From Paraphoma chrysanthemicola (Eukaryota; Ascomycota; Dothideomycetes; Pleosporales; Phaeosphaeriaceae), in assembly GCA_020744225.1 (NCBI GenBank), contig JAGMWG010000007.1:682001-746000 (forward strand): 64,000 bases of DNA, given 5' to 3'. The position numbers were made by a program, and so were the translations under genes. How positions within the stretch are numbered: position 1 is the stretch's first letter; each line of letters opens with the position of its first letter. Under the pieces are notes generated by a model. The model ran no database searches. It had not been told where the DNA came from and worked only from the letters and a program-made list of their open reading frames with translations. Below are positions 31,410 through 42,186 of the stretch, one piece after another.

Positions 31410-34400
31410 AGCACTAAGCCGCGCGTGATTATGTATAGAGGTTCTTCTGGCATACGTGTATTGATGCATAGCTTTGGCGTTGCTGTTACCATAAACGCAT
31501 CATAGGAAAGGCGTTTGGCATTGGATTGGCGTTTAGTTATCTTAGCATATTCACCAGTTCGGAACCTACTCGACGTGTGTTCCATCACCCATCATATCTA
31601 ACCTTACTTCGCGTCAGTCAACAAAGTCAACAAGATTTCACTTGAGCCAGCCTGAAAAGCGTCGCGGTGCGCCCTCGACGTCATTCCCAACCTTTTTATC
31701 CGCAGCCACCTCGCGTTTCGGCCGAAATTCAAGTCCGACCGTCCGCCACACCCCTAAATCGCTCACTTTAACCAACCTTTCAGATGCCGACAGAACCGTG
31801 CCAGACCATTAATCACTGACTGAGCCTATTTCCGGCGCGTCTGGTTGGGTCTTGACACAGATAAGCATTTTGGACAAGCTATGCGCCTGTTTTACATGGT
31901 AGAGGTGTGAGTTACTGGATTGGGAAGGATGAAGGGATTTAAGGTTGAGTAAGGTTAAGGTTTGATGAATAACTTGGGTGGTTTTGGTGAGGAGTTGGAT
32001 TTAAGCATTGGAGACAAGCTATGCGCCTGGTTTTGATGGGAGAGGTGCGAGTTACTGGATTAGGAAGGAATGGGGATTTAAGGTTGAGTAAGGTTTGAGA
32101 GAAGGATCTGGGTATGTGGTATGTGAGATTGGGTATTGGGAATTTGCGGACTAGATGAATTATTGGTGTGAAGGATGTGGCAGAGTGTGTGCGTGAGCTC
32201 TCTTAACATGCGTCGAGTTGAATGTCGTAGTTTTCCCTACACAATCAAAGAAGGTAAATGAGCGTACGGAAGAGCACACTCTCAATTCACGCCTATACGT
32301 TCCCTCAGAGCCAGAGAATGTATGGATGACTCAACAAAACCCATTCCTGCATCATTGGAAGGTATTAGACATGTGTTGTCATGATTTGTCGTGTCATAGA
32401 CTTTTAAAGTATGCTAAGCTTTGAGGAGAAGCTATGCGCCTGATTTCAACACTTTCCGCAACGGGAAAGTTCGTCATACTTGCCGTTTCATTCCCCTTGC
32501 GCAGGAAAGGTGTTTCAGGGCGGGAAAATTTGCAATTCGGTATGAGAGCGAAGTTCGTGATGCTGAGTTTTCGAGATACAGATAGGATGTCCGTTTTCCG
32601 AGTATTTGTGCTGGTACACATTACTTCTCAACCACCAGCTAGCTTCCACGCTCAGCAACGCCAAAGCTCCGCATCTCGAGTTGACTCTGACTCAATCAAC
32701 ACGTAGTCATTCCAACTTCTTCCAATGCTAAGCTTTGAGGAGAAGCTACAGGCCTATTTTCCACAGTTGCCCATTCAGGAAGTTTGTAATGATTGCTCCC
32801 GAGGTCCTCATCTTCGGAGCCGCATGATGTCACTTTGACCACTTACCGTCCGTCGCACGGAAATTTATTGAGCCTACAGCGCGGAATTTTGTCATGATGT
32901 GAATCGTGCGTGTTTGCCCCGTCGAACATTCTTTTTGCTGGGCGCAAAGCACAGGCATGGAAAGGGTGACCAAGCCTTACGCCTGATTTCGACGGTTGCT
33001 ACTTTGGGTAGGATGTGGTACGGCCAAAGTACATGCCGGGGAGAGATGATCGTGAGCTTATGCTTGCGCACAGGCACGAACGGGTTACCAAGCCTTGCGC
33101 CTGCTTTCGATGGGTGCTGGTTCGGGAAGGACAGGTAAATAGGGTGCGGCGAAAGTTGAGCCCGGGAACAACTTTTGCTTGTGCACGGGTGACCAAGCCT
33201 TGAGCCTTGTTTCGATGGTTACTTCTTTGGGTAGAAAAGGTGAATTGGGTGCGGCGAAAGTTGCGCCGAGGCGGACGCCTACGATCGATGGGCAGTTGGG
33301 GTTTGCTCGTTCGGGCATGTTCTGTGAATTGGGGAGGCGCGACCGAATTGGCGCAGTGGGTACTGGTGAGATACTGGCATCCTGGGCACATATTATTCAG
33401 ATATTCTACAGTTCACAGCTGAATTTCAGGCTTCCTTTATGGCTGCGCATTTGACCTCGTCTTTTCTTTGCTGGGTGTCCTGTCGCAAAAGTGCATTCAC
33501 GTTTCGGCATATCGTCCTCAATGACTTCATCCCGGCCATAACTCTGGCTCCGCTTATTCCCGTATGCTGAGGTCCTAGCACGCATGTCAGCACACAAGAT
33601 TTGATCTGAACCTTCACTGCCGCATTCAACGGTTACTGCATTGAGTATGTGTTGCAAGCCAAGTACCACGCCTGCTTTCGATGGCTTGGACAAGCTGCCC
33701 CCTTGGGAGATTCAAGTGCCAAGCCCATCCGAGTTATTTGCTACCATCACGAATAATCTCATGATCGACAACGATAGCGACTTGGAATTCCTGGCGTCAA
33801 GCCTCAGATCTTCGCGCACACACTTGCGTCCATTGCTTTCACTCCATACGGCGCTGCACAGTGGTGGTTACTCAGCACAGCACATGCGTTTCTTTGTCAT
33901 CCATGCCCCGACGACTCAGCCTGCGCGGGTTGTACGTGTGCCCACTGCGGGTCTGTGTTTAACAGGCACTGAACCTAGTAAGACCAAGCACAATACAGGC
34001 GTGCTGTTGCGGCTAAGCGTTGCAGTATTATCATTGTCCACTTTTGCGCGCCTTTAAATCCGAATCGCCACCAAGCTCAAGTTCTGAAGTCACAGGAGAC
34101 ATGTTGATGTCGTGGGTATCGATGTGCGAAAGCTTCCTGTTGGTGTTGCAACTGCTCGACACCATCATCTTGAGGCTCAACTCTTCGAAAGGACCCACAG
34201 GCCCTTCCCCACAGCTTGCTTATTGATCAACGCCGGCTTGAATGTCCAATCATCGCGTCGCTGCATCTCGGCCTTGGACAGATTCGATATGGCATTAGGG
34301 GTCATGATGCGGTCTGCGAAGCTCTTTCCCATGCGCGGGGCGTGGAGGGCTAGCCGGCAACGCAATCTTGAGCTGTACAAAAGCTCGATCGGCGTCGCGG

Positions 34401-34539
34401 CGTCCTTCGTCCATCACCAATCCGTATCGGAATTTCATCACCAGCGCACGCTCTCACACGTGCACCATAGATTCTGCTTCCGGGAAACATCGGATTTGCT
34501 CATCATGGTCGCATAGGTGAGAAGCTCTAGATAGCGCAA
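31410..34539. other. Gene-free stretch around degenerate repeats
   Basis: No gene with recognisable features is seen in this 3.1-kb gap. The first 450 bases are the 3' side of ERO1, the middle (31860-33700) is a diverged repeat field listed separately, and 33700-34539 precedes the Zn2Cys6 gene. Short frames, including one at 32999-33391 on the - strand, arise from the repeats. Confidence 0.6.
31860..33700. repeat. Degenerate direct repeats with a GCGCCTGxTTTCGATGG core
   Basis: A core close to AAGCCTTGCGCCTGCTTTCG recurs in one orientation near 31880, 32020, 32430, 32745, 32975, 33095, 33195 and 33665. The two leftmost copies share about 95 bases (from AAGCTATGCGCCTG to GGTTGAGTAAGG). The cluster at 32940-33270 has units of roughly 100-125 bases with the order ACCAAGCCTT, core, TTGGGTAG, GGTGCGGCGAAAGTTG. 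Divergence is high and not of the RIP type. The origin is unknown. Confidence 0.8.
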
Positions 34540-36484
34540 ATGCCGCCCGACCGCGGAAGGGCCTCGCAAGCGTGTACCGCGTGTCGGAAACAGAAGACGA
34601 GATGCTACGAAACTGCTGATGGACGGGCATGTCTACGCTGCGAGCGCCTCGGGCAATTCTGCTCACTTGCAGGCTCTGCTCCACATCGCGCTAGTTTGAG
34701 TGACCCTACTGTAGCATGGCCTCACAACGCTGTTGCGCCACCTGGAGAGGATCAAGCTTCGAGGTAAGCCCGTTTTGTCGCTTGATAATTCAACGCTGAA
34801 AACTCGCAGGCTCGAACGCTTAGAGTGGACAATCAATACCCTTACGCAGCGAGTAAATGTATTAGAAGCCGATCGCTCGCGCATCGACAGCCATCATTCG
34901 GAGATAGCAGCATATCAGACTCCTGCGAACGACGACCCGGTCTTATCGCAACACCAAGACCAGGCGGAAGCTCAAGAACAAAATGTCGCACCCCTCTACG
35001 TTCTTAGAGACGCCGTAGCAGAATCTGGCTATTCCAACAATGCGGAAACAGAATCCCAGGTTGTCGATCGAACCGCTACCAATTCACCATCGCAAATACA
35101 CTTTGAAGACATTATCGTGAAAAGAATCGTGAGTCCGCAAGAAGCGTTCAGTCTTCTTGCATTATTTCAGACGCATTATGGACGATGGGTCACGTTCGAC
35201 AAGGACACCCCGACCGCGGTGCTGCTAGAGGATATGCGAAAATGTCCTCTATTGTTAACTGCTTGCTGTCTGATTGCCGCAAGGTGAGTAATTGAAGGAA
35301 CAAACCATCGCAACTTAGCGGTCCTCTCACTTATCATTCAAATATCTTAGGCACACATCTCATGAGTCGGCCTTGCGTCTCGCACCCGCCTTATTCACAG
35401 AAGCAAAGTCCTTACTCTCAACTGCACTCTTGAGCAGTCCACAGCCAATAGAATTTTTCCAGAGTGCACTGATCCTCAGCATGTGGTCTACTACCATTGC
35501 CAAGGTTCCACTGAGACTAGACAGCTGGCTACTGAGTGGATTCGCTTTGCAACACAGCATTGCAACGAAACTATTCACCTCATCAGCAGTCAATAACGGA
35601 TCTGGCTGTGGGAAGCAGGCCCTCGACAGGCTCTGCGTCTGGAACCACATCTGCCTTGTGCATCTACACTACTGCGTCGGGACCCGCCGAAAGGCGATGA
35701 TCGAGCGCAAGGACATCGATCGGTGCCGCCTTATCCTTGGGTCCGAGAATGCGACGAACTTTGAGACGAGAATGGTCGCCGAGATCTTCCTTTATTGGAT
35801 AATTTACGAGAGTTTCAATGCGCCTGTCGATCTTCCAAAGACACAAACAGCATTGCAAGCTTGGAAGAGCGAATGGCAATACGTTTTCGACCGACCTCGC
35901 AGTCAATTCGTCCAGATGGGATTCTATTTCGCCCAGCTGTTGACTTATGACCAATCGCTGAAGACGCGCTCTACAGCAGCCCGAGAGTCGATGATCAATG
36001 AGATGATCCGTCTCTCTACAGCCATCATCACACTGGCTATGAATACCCATGATGAACGAACACGCCATCTGACTGACCATATTTACCATATGATTAGCTT
36101 TGCTGCAGTCACACTTTCGCGACTCCTGCACACCTACGAGCAGCAGCTTTCCATGACACACGACCTTCATGGGCTGGAGAGCCTCATCATGTCTTTAGTG
36201 TCATGGCTTCATGCCATCGGGTACGTACTGTCGCGAACAATGTATCATCGATGCTCATGATAAACAGATCACCATCGCACATCGCGCATACGATGGGAAA
36301 TGTCGTGACCGCATTCCACAAGAAAATACGCCGGGGATCTGCTTTGAGTCCTACGGCTTCGATCGAAGAAGTGGATATTGCGATACATGACGACTTCGCC
36401 CAATTGTTCCCCGAACTATTTGGAGCTCGGCCATTCATTGTTGGCAATGTATCGATGCTACCGGATTTTCAACCACTGGACTAA
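34540..36484 (+). CDS. Zn2Cys6 (Gal4-type) transcription factor
   Basis: Four exons (34540-34763, 34810-35283, 35351-36220, 36268-36484; introns of 46, 67 and 47 bases) encode 594 aa. The zinc cluster is at the N-terminus: CTACRKQKTRCYETADGRAC then LRCERLGQFC, with CxxC, Cx6C, CxxC and Cx6C spacing. A coiled-coil linker (LERLEWTINTLTQRVNVLEA) for dimerisation follows, then the helical fungal regulatory region beginning IVSPQEAFSLLALFQTHYGRWV. Such proteins bind CGG-containing half-sites. Four CCGCGG-containing half-sites lie in the divergent promoter at 38006-38124, so this factor is a natural candidate regulator of the sulfotransferase-like and permease genes. That link is inference. Confidence 0.9.
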
Positions 36485-36657
36485 TGGTTGCTGGACCAGA
36501 CGCCTGGGAGTCTCGAGCGTCGCAAGATTATGAGCGCATCTCTTATTGCGAGGATAATGTATCATTCAACTATGTGAGACTTTTTACGAACCGTCATACG
36601 CCATATCAAGCACCGCAACAACCACTTCGCAGACGATTTGTCTACGGAACAGTTCCT

Positions 36658-37779
36658 CTAATTTGGATGAAGCCATGGAATCTGCTCTGGCGCATACTTA
36701 TACGCACGGAACAAAGCGTTTGCAGGATACCCAAAGTACCCTTCTATTTCCTTCGCATCAAGTCCAGTGTAGTCCGCGAATTCCGGGTTGACGTACTCCC
36801 AAACGATTTCGCCCCTTTTGGTCACCTCGAATATTCGCCCGAATGCTGCCTCAGTTATGAGAGTGTTGCCGCCGCGCAGCCGCTGCGCTCCTCCCATAAA
36901 AGGTGTGAAGAAAGTCATTGGGTGCGGGTCCCGATATTCCCACACAATTGACTTGTCCTCTCTGGAAACCTGAATCACCCTGGAGTACGTCGCGCTCTCA
37001 TGGTGACGGAAGGTGCCATTGTCGAAGATCAGGATGCTTCCGTCCTCAAGCTCGCTGGCGCAGTGTTGTTGGGCAACGACTGTGGAGTCGAGGTGCCATA
37101 TAACTTCGCCAGTTTCCCGGGAGATTATGATGACGGCTGAAGTACTCCGCAGCGACGCAAGAATATTGCCATCCTTGAGAGGGTATACCGAGTTGATGAG
37201 CGGCCAATGCTCGCGAGGGTAGTGTGGCTGGAGCTTGAACTTCTTCGGATCGAGATGCTCGATGGCTTTCCATGACCAGAGCAATTCGCCTGATGGAGAC
37301 ACGTGCTTGATACAGTCTGCATAAACTTTGCCATCCGGTGCCTCCGTTTCCGGTATCCCGCCAAGCACACTCGTTGCTTTGACTGGGTCGAGTCCTTCCA
37401 CAGTTGTATAGAGTAGCTCGCCATTGTCGAGATGATGCTGGTCATGGTGTGCTAGAGGATCGCGATGCTCTCGTACGACGTTCCCACGCGGATCAACTTC
37501 CATCATTACTCCGCCACGATACTTCTGCCAGAGCGGGAACAGCCGCGGGGCGTCTGGGTGCACCCCGTTGTACGCGAGGTTACCGTTCTTCAGGATCTGA
37601 GCGTGTCGCCCTGGCCGGTACGGAAGATTCCACTCGTGAACGACTTGGCCATGATTATCGACAAGCTTGACGGCGCCGGGACTGGTAAGGTGCGCAAAGA
37701 GAGTGTAACCAGGAGACACCTTGTGTGGGTCAACACCTCGAAGAACCAGTCCACGGCGAGCGAGGGTACTTTGTTCCAT
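36658..37779 (-). CDS. Arylsulfotransferase (ASST)-like protein
   Basis: A single exon encodes 373 aa. Repeated beta-propeller blades are visible: GQVVHEWNLPYRPGRHAQIL, GNVVREHRDPLAHHDQHHL, GELLWSWKAIEHL, GEVIWHLDSTVVAQQHCASE and GEIVWEYVNPEF, each with a Trp and followed by a GN/GD turn. His-rich HDQHH and QQHCASELEDGSILIFDNG fit the catalytic and metal regions of arylsulfotransferase-like proteins (PF05935/PF14269 type). The bacterial family transfers sulfate between phenols; fungal members are poorly studied. There is no signal peptide, unlike the bacterial periplasmic enzymes, suggesting a cytosolic protein. The absence of introns and the bacterial family distribution would suit ancient transfer, but this is not shown. 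It shares a 473-base promoter with the NCS1 permease. Confidence 0.8.
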   Translation of the reverse strand: MEQSTLARRGLVLRGVDPHKVSPGYTLFAHLTSPGAVKLVDNHGQVVHEWNLPYRPGRHAQILKNGNLAYNGVHPDAPRLFPLWQKYRGGVMMEVDPRGNVVREHRDPLAHHDQHHLDNGELLYTTVEGLDPVKATSVLGGIPETEAPDGKVYADCIKHVSPSGELLWSWKAIEHLDPKKFKLQPHYPREHWPLINSVYPLKDGNILASLRSTSAVIIISRETGEVIWHLDSTVVAQQHCASELEDGSILIFDNGTFRHHESATYSRVIQVSREDKSIVWEYRDPHPMTFFTPFMGGAQRLRGGNTLITEAAFGRIFEVTKRGEIVWEYVNPEFADYTGLDAKEIEGYFGYPANALFRAYKYAPEQIPWLHPN

Positions 37780-38252
37780 CTCGTCAAAAGGTAGACAGAA
37801 GATGAAGATATTGAATCAAATGTTGCACTTCGTTGGACTTGGTATTTGAGCTTTCCGAGCAGCGCTAGAGGAAATCCGGGGACGTGCGATGCCGAGTTAA
37901 TCGAGCAGAAGAGACACTGAATTGAATGACGCCTTTTGTGGCCGCAATAACGTTCTCTTATACTTTACTGGATAGGTACCTGACCAGAACCTCTCTCCTC
38001 ATTTCACCGCGGCATCCCGACAAGGCTGCGCTGTCGTGATTGGCAGATGATGGCGTAGACCGCGGCATGCCGCGGGGCTGGCTGGATGTCGCTATCACCA
38101 CGACCGGTATGCCGCGGTGATAAGCGCAAGCACGACATCTCACTGCGTACAGTGTACTGAACACCAATGTTCGACGTGGTGAAGATGAAGCATATAACGA
38201 CTATGGATCATCCATTTGGTGTAGCATCCATTCGAACTGCATCGACATCGAC
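37780..38252. promoter_or_regulatory. Divergent promoter with CCGCGGCAT elements
   Basis: The sequence ACCGCGGCAT occurs at 38006-38015 and 38059-38068, its reverse complement at 38067-38075 (partial, forming a palindrome) and again in full at 38109-38118. The pair at 38060-38075 makes a perfect 16-base palindrome, CCGCGGCATGCCGCGG. TGATAAG at 38118-38124 is a GATA-factor site of the AreA type, and TATC at about 38093 is another core on the opposite strand. Inverted CGG half-sites suit Zn2Cys6 dimers and GATA sites suit nitrogen control of purine uptake. Confidence 0.75.
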
Positions 38253-39884
38253 ATGGCAACCAAGACAACTCCCCACACCGACACAGAGATGAAGTCTGAG
38301 CAATCTTTTGAAGTTGCTTCGCACGGCGAGATCCAGACTGGAACGTTGGAGAAAGCGACCGCAGTTACTGGCTTCAAGTACTGGATCAAGCGTCTCGCGG
38401 TTGAAACTGGTGGCATTGAACGTGTGACGGATGAAGATCGAGCGTAGAACACCTCCAAGGTCTGGAATGCTTGCACCTTCTGGTAGGATCGATCAAGTCA
38501 CCAAATACGACCAGTGACTGATAATCTACAGGCTGAGTGCTAATATGGCTGTCGCGACACTCAATGTCGGTACGATTGGCGGCAAGATGGGCTTGTCGTT
38601 TTGGGACTGCTTCGCCATTATTCTTGTGGTCAACTTGGCTGCCAATCTTCTTCCAGCATGGACCGCGACTTTTGGGCTAACCGGCCTTCGAATGACCACG
38701 TTTTCTCGATATTCGTTTGGCTACTGGGGCAATCTTCTCGTCGTGATATTCTCCATGGTCTCAACAACAGGATGGAACGCAGTGAACAGTATCTCTGGAG
38801 CATCAGTGCTTTACGCACTTTCGGATGGCAAGCTGCCTCAATGGGCTGGTGTCATCATCATTTGCACCACAGTCTGGATCATCTGCGTGCTCGGGATAAC
38901 ATGGATTCATCGCCTCGATGCCTTCCTCTGGATCCCACCATTTATTGTTTGGTGCGTTGCCGCAGGCACTGGAGCCAAACACTTCGACGGCAACGCAATC
39001 AAGTCTCCATCCGGCGCGAATGGAGCCGCTGCAGCTTTCTCCTTCATCGCAGTCATTTTCTCATTTGCCGTATCTTGGATCAATTGTGCAGCAGACTACA
39101 ACGTGAAGATGCCAGTCAACACGCCCCGGTGGAAGATCTTCGTAGCCACTTACGTCGGCATTTGTGTTCCAACGGTCTTAGTCCAAACACTCGGAGCAGC
39201 TCTGTTCAGCGGCACGGCAGTGAACCACGCATGGAAAGTCGCTTTCCAGGACGCAGGTGTCGGCGGCCCCCTCAAGATGGCTTTGCTTCCGGCTGGTGGA
39301 TTTGGCAAGTTTTTGTTAGTGCTGGCTGGCCTGAGTTCCATTCCAGTGAGTTCCACTCTTCCTGCATGCACGCGACTCCTCTCTGACTCAGCTAGAACAA
39401 CATTCCAAATAATTACTCTTTTGCTATGCACGCTCAGAACTTCGGCCCATGGGCTCTCCGAGTTCCCCGCATCGCTTTCGTAACATTCGGCTTCATCGCT
39501 GCCATAACTGTCGGATGCTGCGCCGCCGCCTTTTTCCACGACACGCTTGAGACCTTTCTTTCCATCATTGGCTATTGGACCATTATTCACCTCGTCGTCA
39601 TTGTCGAAGAGCACATCATATTCCGCCGCTCGCGCTGGTCGAACTACGACTGGGATGCATGGGCGAGCTGGGAGATGCTACCTTTTGGCTGGGGTGCGAT
39701 CGGAGCTTTTGCCTTCGGATTCTTGGGAGCTGCGCTGGGGATGAAGACGGCGTGGTATACTGCACCTGTTGCCGGGTTGATTGGAAAAAAGGGTGGAAAT
39801 GTTGGGCATGAGTTGACGGCTTTGTTCTGCGGGGTCGCGTTTCCGGTGTTCAGGTGGGCCGAGAAGAGGTGGACTGGGAAATGA
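38253..39884 (+). pseudogene. NCS1 purine-cytosine permease with an in-frame TAG
   Basis: Exons 38253-38482, 38532-39345 and 39396-39884 join in frame as 511 codons with typical Fcy2-family content: KYWIKRLAVETGGIERV at the head, WLSANMAVATLNVGTIGGK restored at the first splice, and NNIPNNYSFAMHAQNFGPW restored at the second. About 12 membrane segments are visible. Codon 65 (38445-38447) is TAG; the residues on both sides (before, GIERVTDEDRA; after, NTSKVWNACTFW) match the family, so the stop lies inside coding sequence and not in an intron. A CAG-to-TAG change would explain it. Translation could restart at ATG 38545, but half of the first membrane helix would be lost. Alternatives are assembly error, readthrough or a recent null allele. 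Confidence 0.85.
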
Positions 39885-40196
39885 GAATGTATGTAGAGCA
39901 ATGCTGACTTCGATTTTGGTCTTGAGTTTTAGGGTACTGCGTTGCATTGGTAGCATCATCTCGAACGGAATCCATATTGCGCGAGAAGTATTCAACCGCG
40001 ATGAACTCTCTCAAGTAATCTGGAAAGTAATGCTCCTGTTGGCTTCGGCCCCAATCTCCCGTAGGACTGGTCCATTCACAGAAAAGTCTTGCGAGTCTTC
40101 GAGGCGTACAAGTACTCGAAACAACACCTTCTGTATATGACTAATAAGCGAGAGTTGACTACGAGCTCTTGCATAACATCTCTAAGGCATCTATTT
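39885..40196. other. Convergent intergenic gap
   Basis: The 312 bases between the ends of the permease and the CorA-like gene hold their 3' untranslated regions. Nothing else is seen. Confidence 0.5.
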
Positions 40197-41751
40197 TTAT
40201 GAATGTTTGCTCACGTTGCCTATCTTAAAGAAGTTCCAATTCACGAGTGAAGTTGCATGCCATACGCCAAAGACTGCGGCCGTGGAAGGGATTGTAAACG
40301 CCCAGTATACCCAGAAGCTATTATGGAACAATCTAGGTTGGTCCCACTGTAGTAATGGCAGTGAAAAGAAGGCAGTAAAGAACGTTGCCGGTAAAAAGAT
40401 CATAGCTGCCAAGGCACGAGATAAAATGTTAGCATGTGTCTCATGTGCCCTTGCAAAAACACGTACTCATGATCGCAATGGTCTTCATTGACGATGTGTC
40501 CTTTCTACTCGCTGCAGCTAAGTCGATGGTCGCAGAAGCGTCCTCGTGCGTGAGAAGAGCGATGATCTGGCAAGCGTAGTTAGGCATATTTCACAAAAGT
40601 ACAAATGTTCATCTGGGCGAGTATGACACTTACCACTTGCGCAAGGTTCTCCGCACGGTATTGCATGTATGACAAGTACTCTCTGTTTGCATCCATCCTG
40701 AAGGTCGGCATTAGTGTATGCCACGCGCATTGTTTGTTCGTGGATCTAAGCTTACTGCTGTTGAAGGACCGGTACCGCTTCGCTGAGCTTCTGAAGGGCT
40801 GATCTGTACTTCCTCCGGCGCTCGTCGCGAATCTCGCTCTTACGTTCTGTGACAGTGCGATTAGCAGCTAAGATGTCATCCAGTAAGCGTGCGGAACTAC
40901 GACGAAGGCGGTCACTGTTCTTGATCTTGCCAGCAACCTCATGTACCTTCTGGGAGTGGACGAAGATTTCATCGACTGCAAGTGTAGATAGTCCGGCTTT
41001 TCTCGCAGAATGACTGTCCTTTTCTCCATGCCAATGTCCAGCTCCTTTGCGTGGGCCGAAGCCAATGGATTTTTCGATCCTTCGCAGGTCGTTCAATGCG
41101 GCCTCGAGCTTGCCGTCGTAGAAGTGCATTTGATGAGATGTGATTGCAAAGCACATGACTTGAGGCGCTTGAATGCAGTCGTTAAACTTCTCCAGCACGT
41201 CAATGAAGCCCCGCCAGGTGTTGGGTTGACGCTCAATGACGATACCACTAGTCACACTCCGCTCGGCATCGAAAGTCCAAACTACTGTATAGCGCGAAGT
41301 GCCGACGAACCAGGTAGGTAGGAAATATCCAAATCCCGTAGAGTCTCCAGGAAAGTAGTGAAAGCCATCCTTCACATGGCAAATCATGTACAGCATGCTA
41401 AGATCCACCTTGAGATTGAACAAAGCGCTCGAAAACACGTCTCTGGAGACATTAAGGGATGTGTCTGGTTCTGAGGTAAGGCAAACAAGCCTGAGCGTTG
41501 CTTCAGCATCCACATCAGCTGATCCAGCCCAAGCAACAAGCTCCGGCTCGACGATGTAGTTGCGATGTATCTTGGACCTCCCGTCGTTGTGCTGAGAAAG
41601 AAGCAGAGTCTCAAAGGTCTGACTGTGACTCGCTTTCTTAAATCTTTGAGTCTCATCTGCCAGACGTATTGGAGTCAGTGATGCGCTGCATGTGACCACC
41701 TCTTCTAATCTCACCAAATATCTTCTGCGAAATCTGTCGAAGGCCTTCCAT
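40197..41751 (-). CDS. CorA-like two-helix membrane protein
   Basis: Five exons (41715-41751, 40756-41656, 40634-40697, 40467-40566, 40197-40405; introns 58, 58, 67 and 61 bases) encode 436 aa. The first exon supplies the ATG (MEGLRQISQKIF); the downstream frame alone lacks one. A soluble N-terminal domain with RYTVVWTFDAE and a long helical stretch leads to IALLTHEDASATIDLAAASR, then MKTIAIMTMIFLPATFFTAFF and a second helix FWVYWAFTIPSTAAVFGVW. This is the C-terminal layout of the fungal CorA-like/ZntB superfamily, but the Gly-Met-Asn signature of true magnesium channels is not seen, so ion transport is uncertain. Related fungal proteins often sit near HET and STAND genes. Confidence 0.85.
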
Positions 41752-42186
41752 GAGAGTTCGAGTATTGGCTTGTGGTCCGCGAGAGGAATTTACAGGACGT
41801 AGAGCCGACAGCGCACTTTTTAGTGTACTAGTCCTGCGAGAAAATGAAGCTTGGCGGGAGGACGACGCAACGATCCATCGGACGCCTTACATGAAGTGTG
41901 GGATGAGAGCCTGGCGAAAGTGTCTTTCGTCCAATCGCTAAAGGTGTCGCAATGTCGCCAACTCATACATCGGTACCCCGCACAGAAAGGCGCAGTACTG
42001 CAGCCCAAAGTGAAGTAATGCACATCTACAAAGACAGACTGATCAAACTTTTGGATTAACGTGATCCAAAAAACGGGATCGAAAAACTCCTGGCCTCGTT
42101 CATGACCCCACCGATGCCCCTTCCTGAACTTCAACAGTAAAGACAGTACCAAGCTATTTCATTGTCTTACCTGATGGTACGGCGTC
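41752..42186. promoter_or_regulatory. Divergent gap between the CorA-like and RelA/SpoT genes
   Basis: These 435 bases separate two divergent starts. No specific element was recognised. Confidence 0.4.

Noticed and set aside
32999..33391. 130-codon - strand frame with repeated FRRTxFT-like segments
   Set aside because: The repetition follows from the underlying DNA repeats, and there is no start context, domain or splice support.
38429..38452. A 24-base intron that would remove the permease TAG
   Set aside because: It is far shorter than any fungal intron and lacks a branch site.
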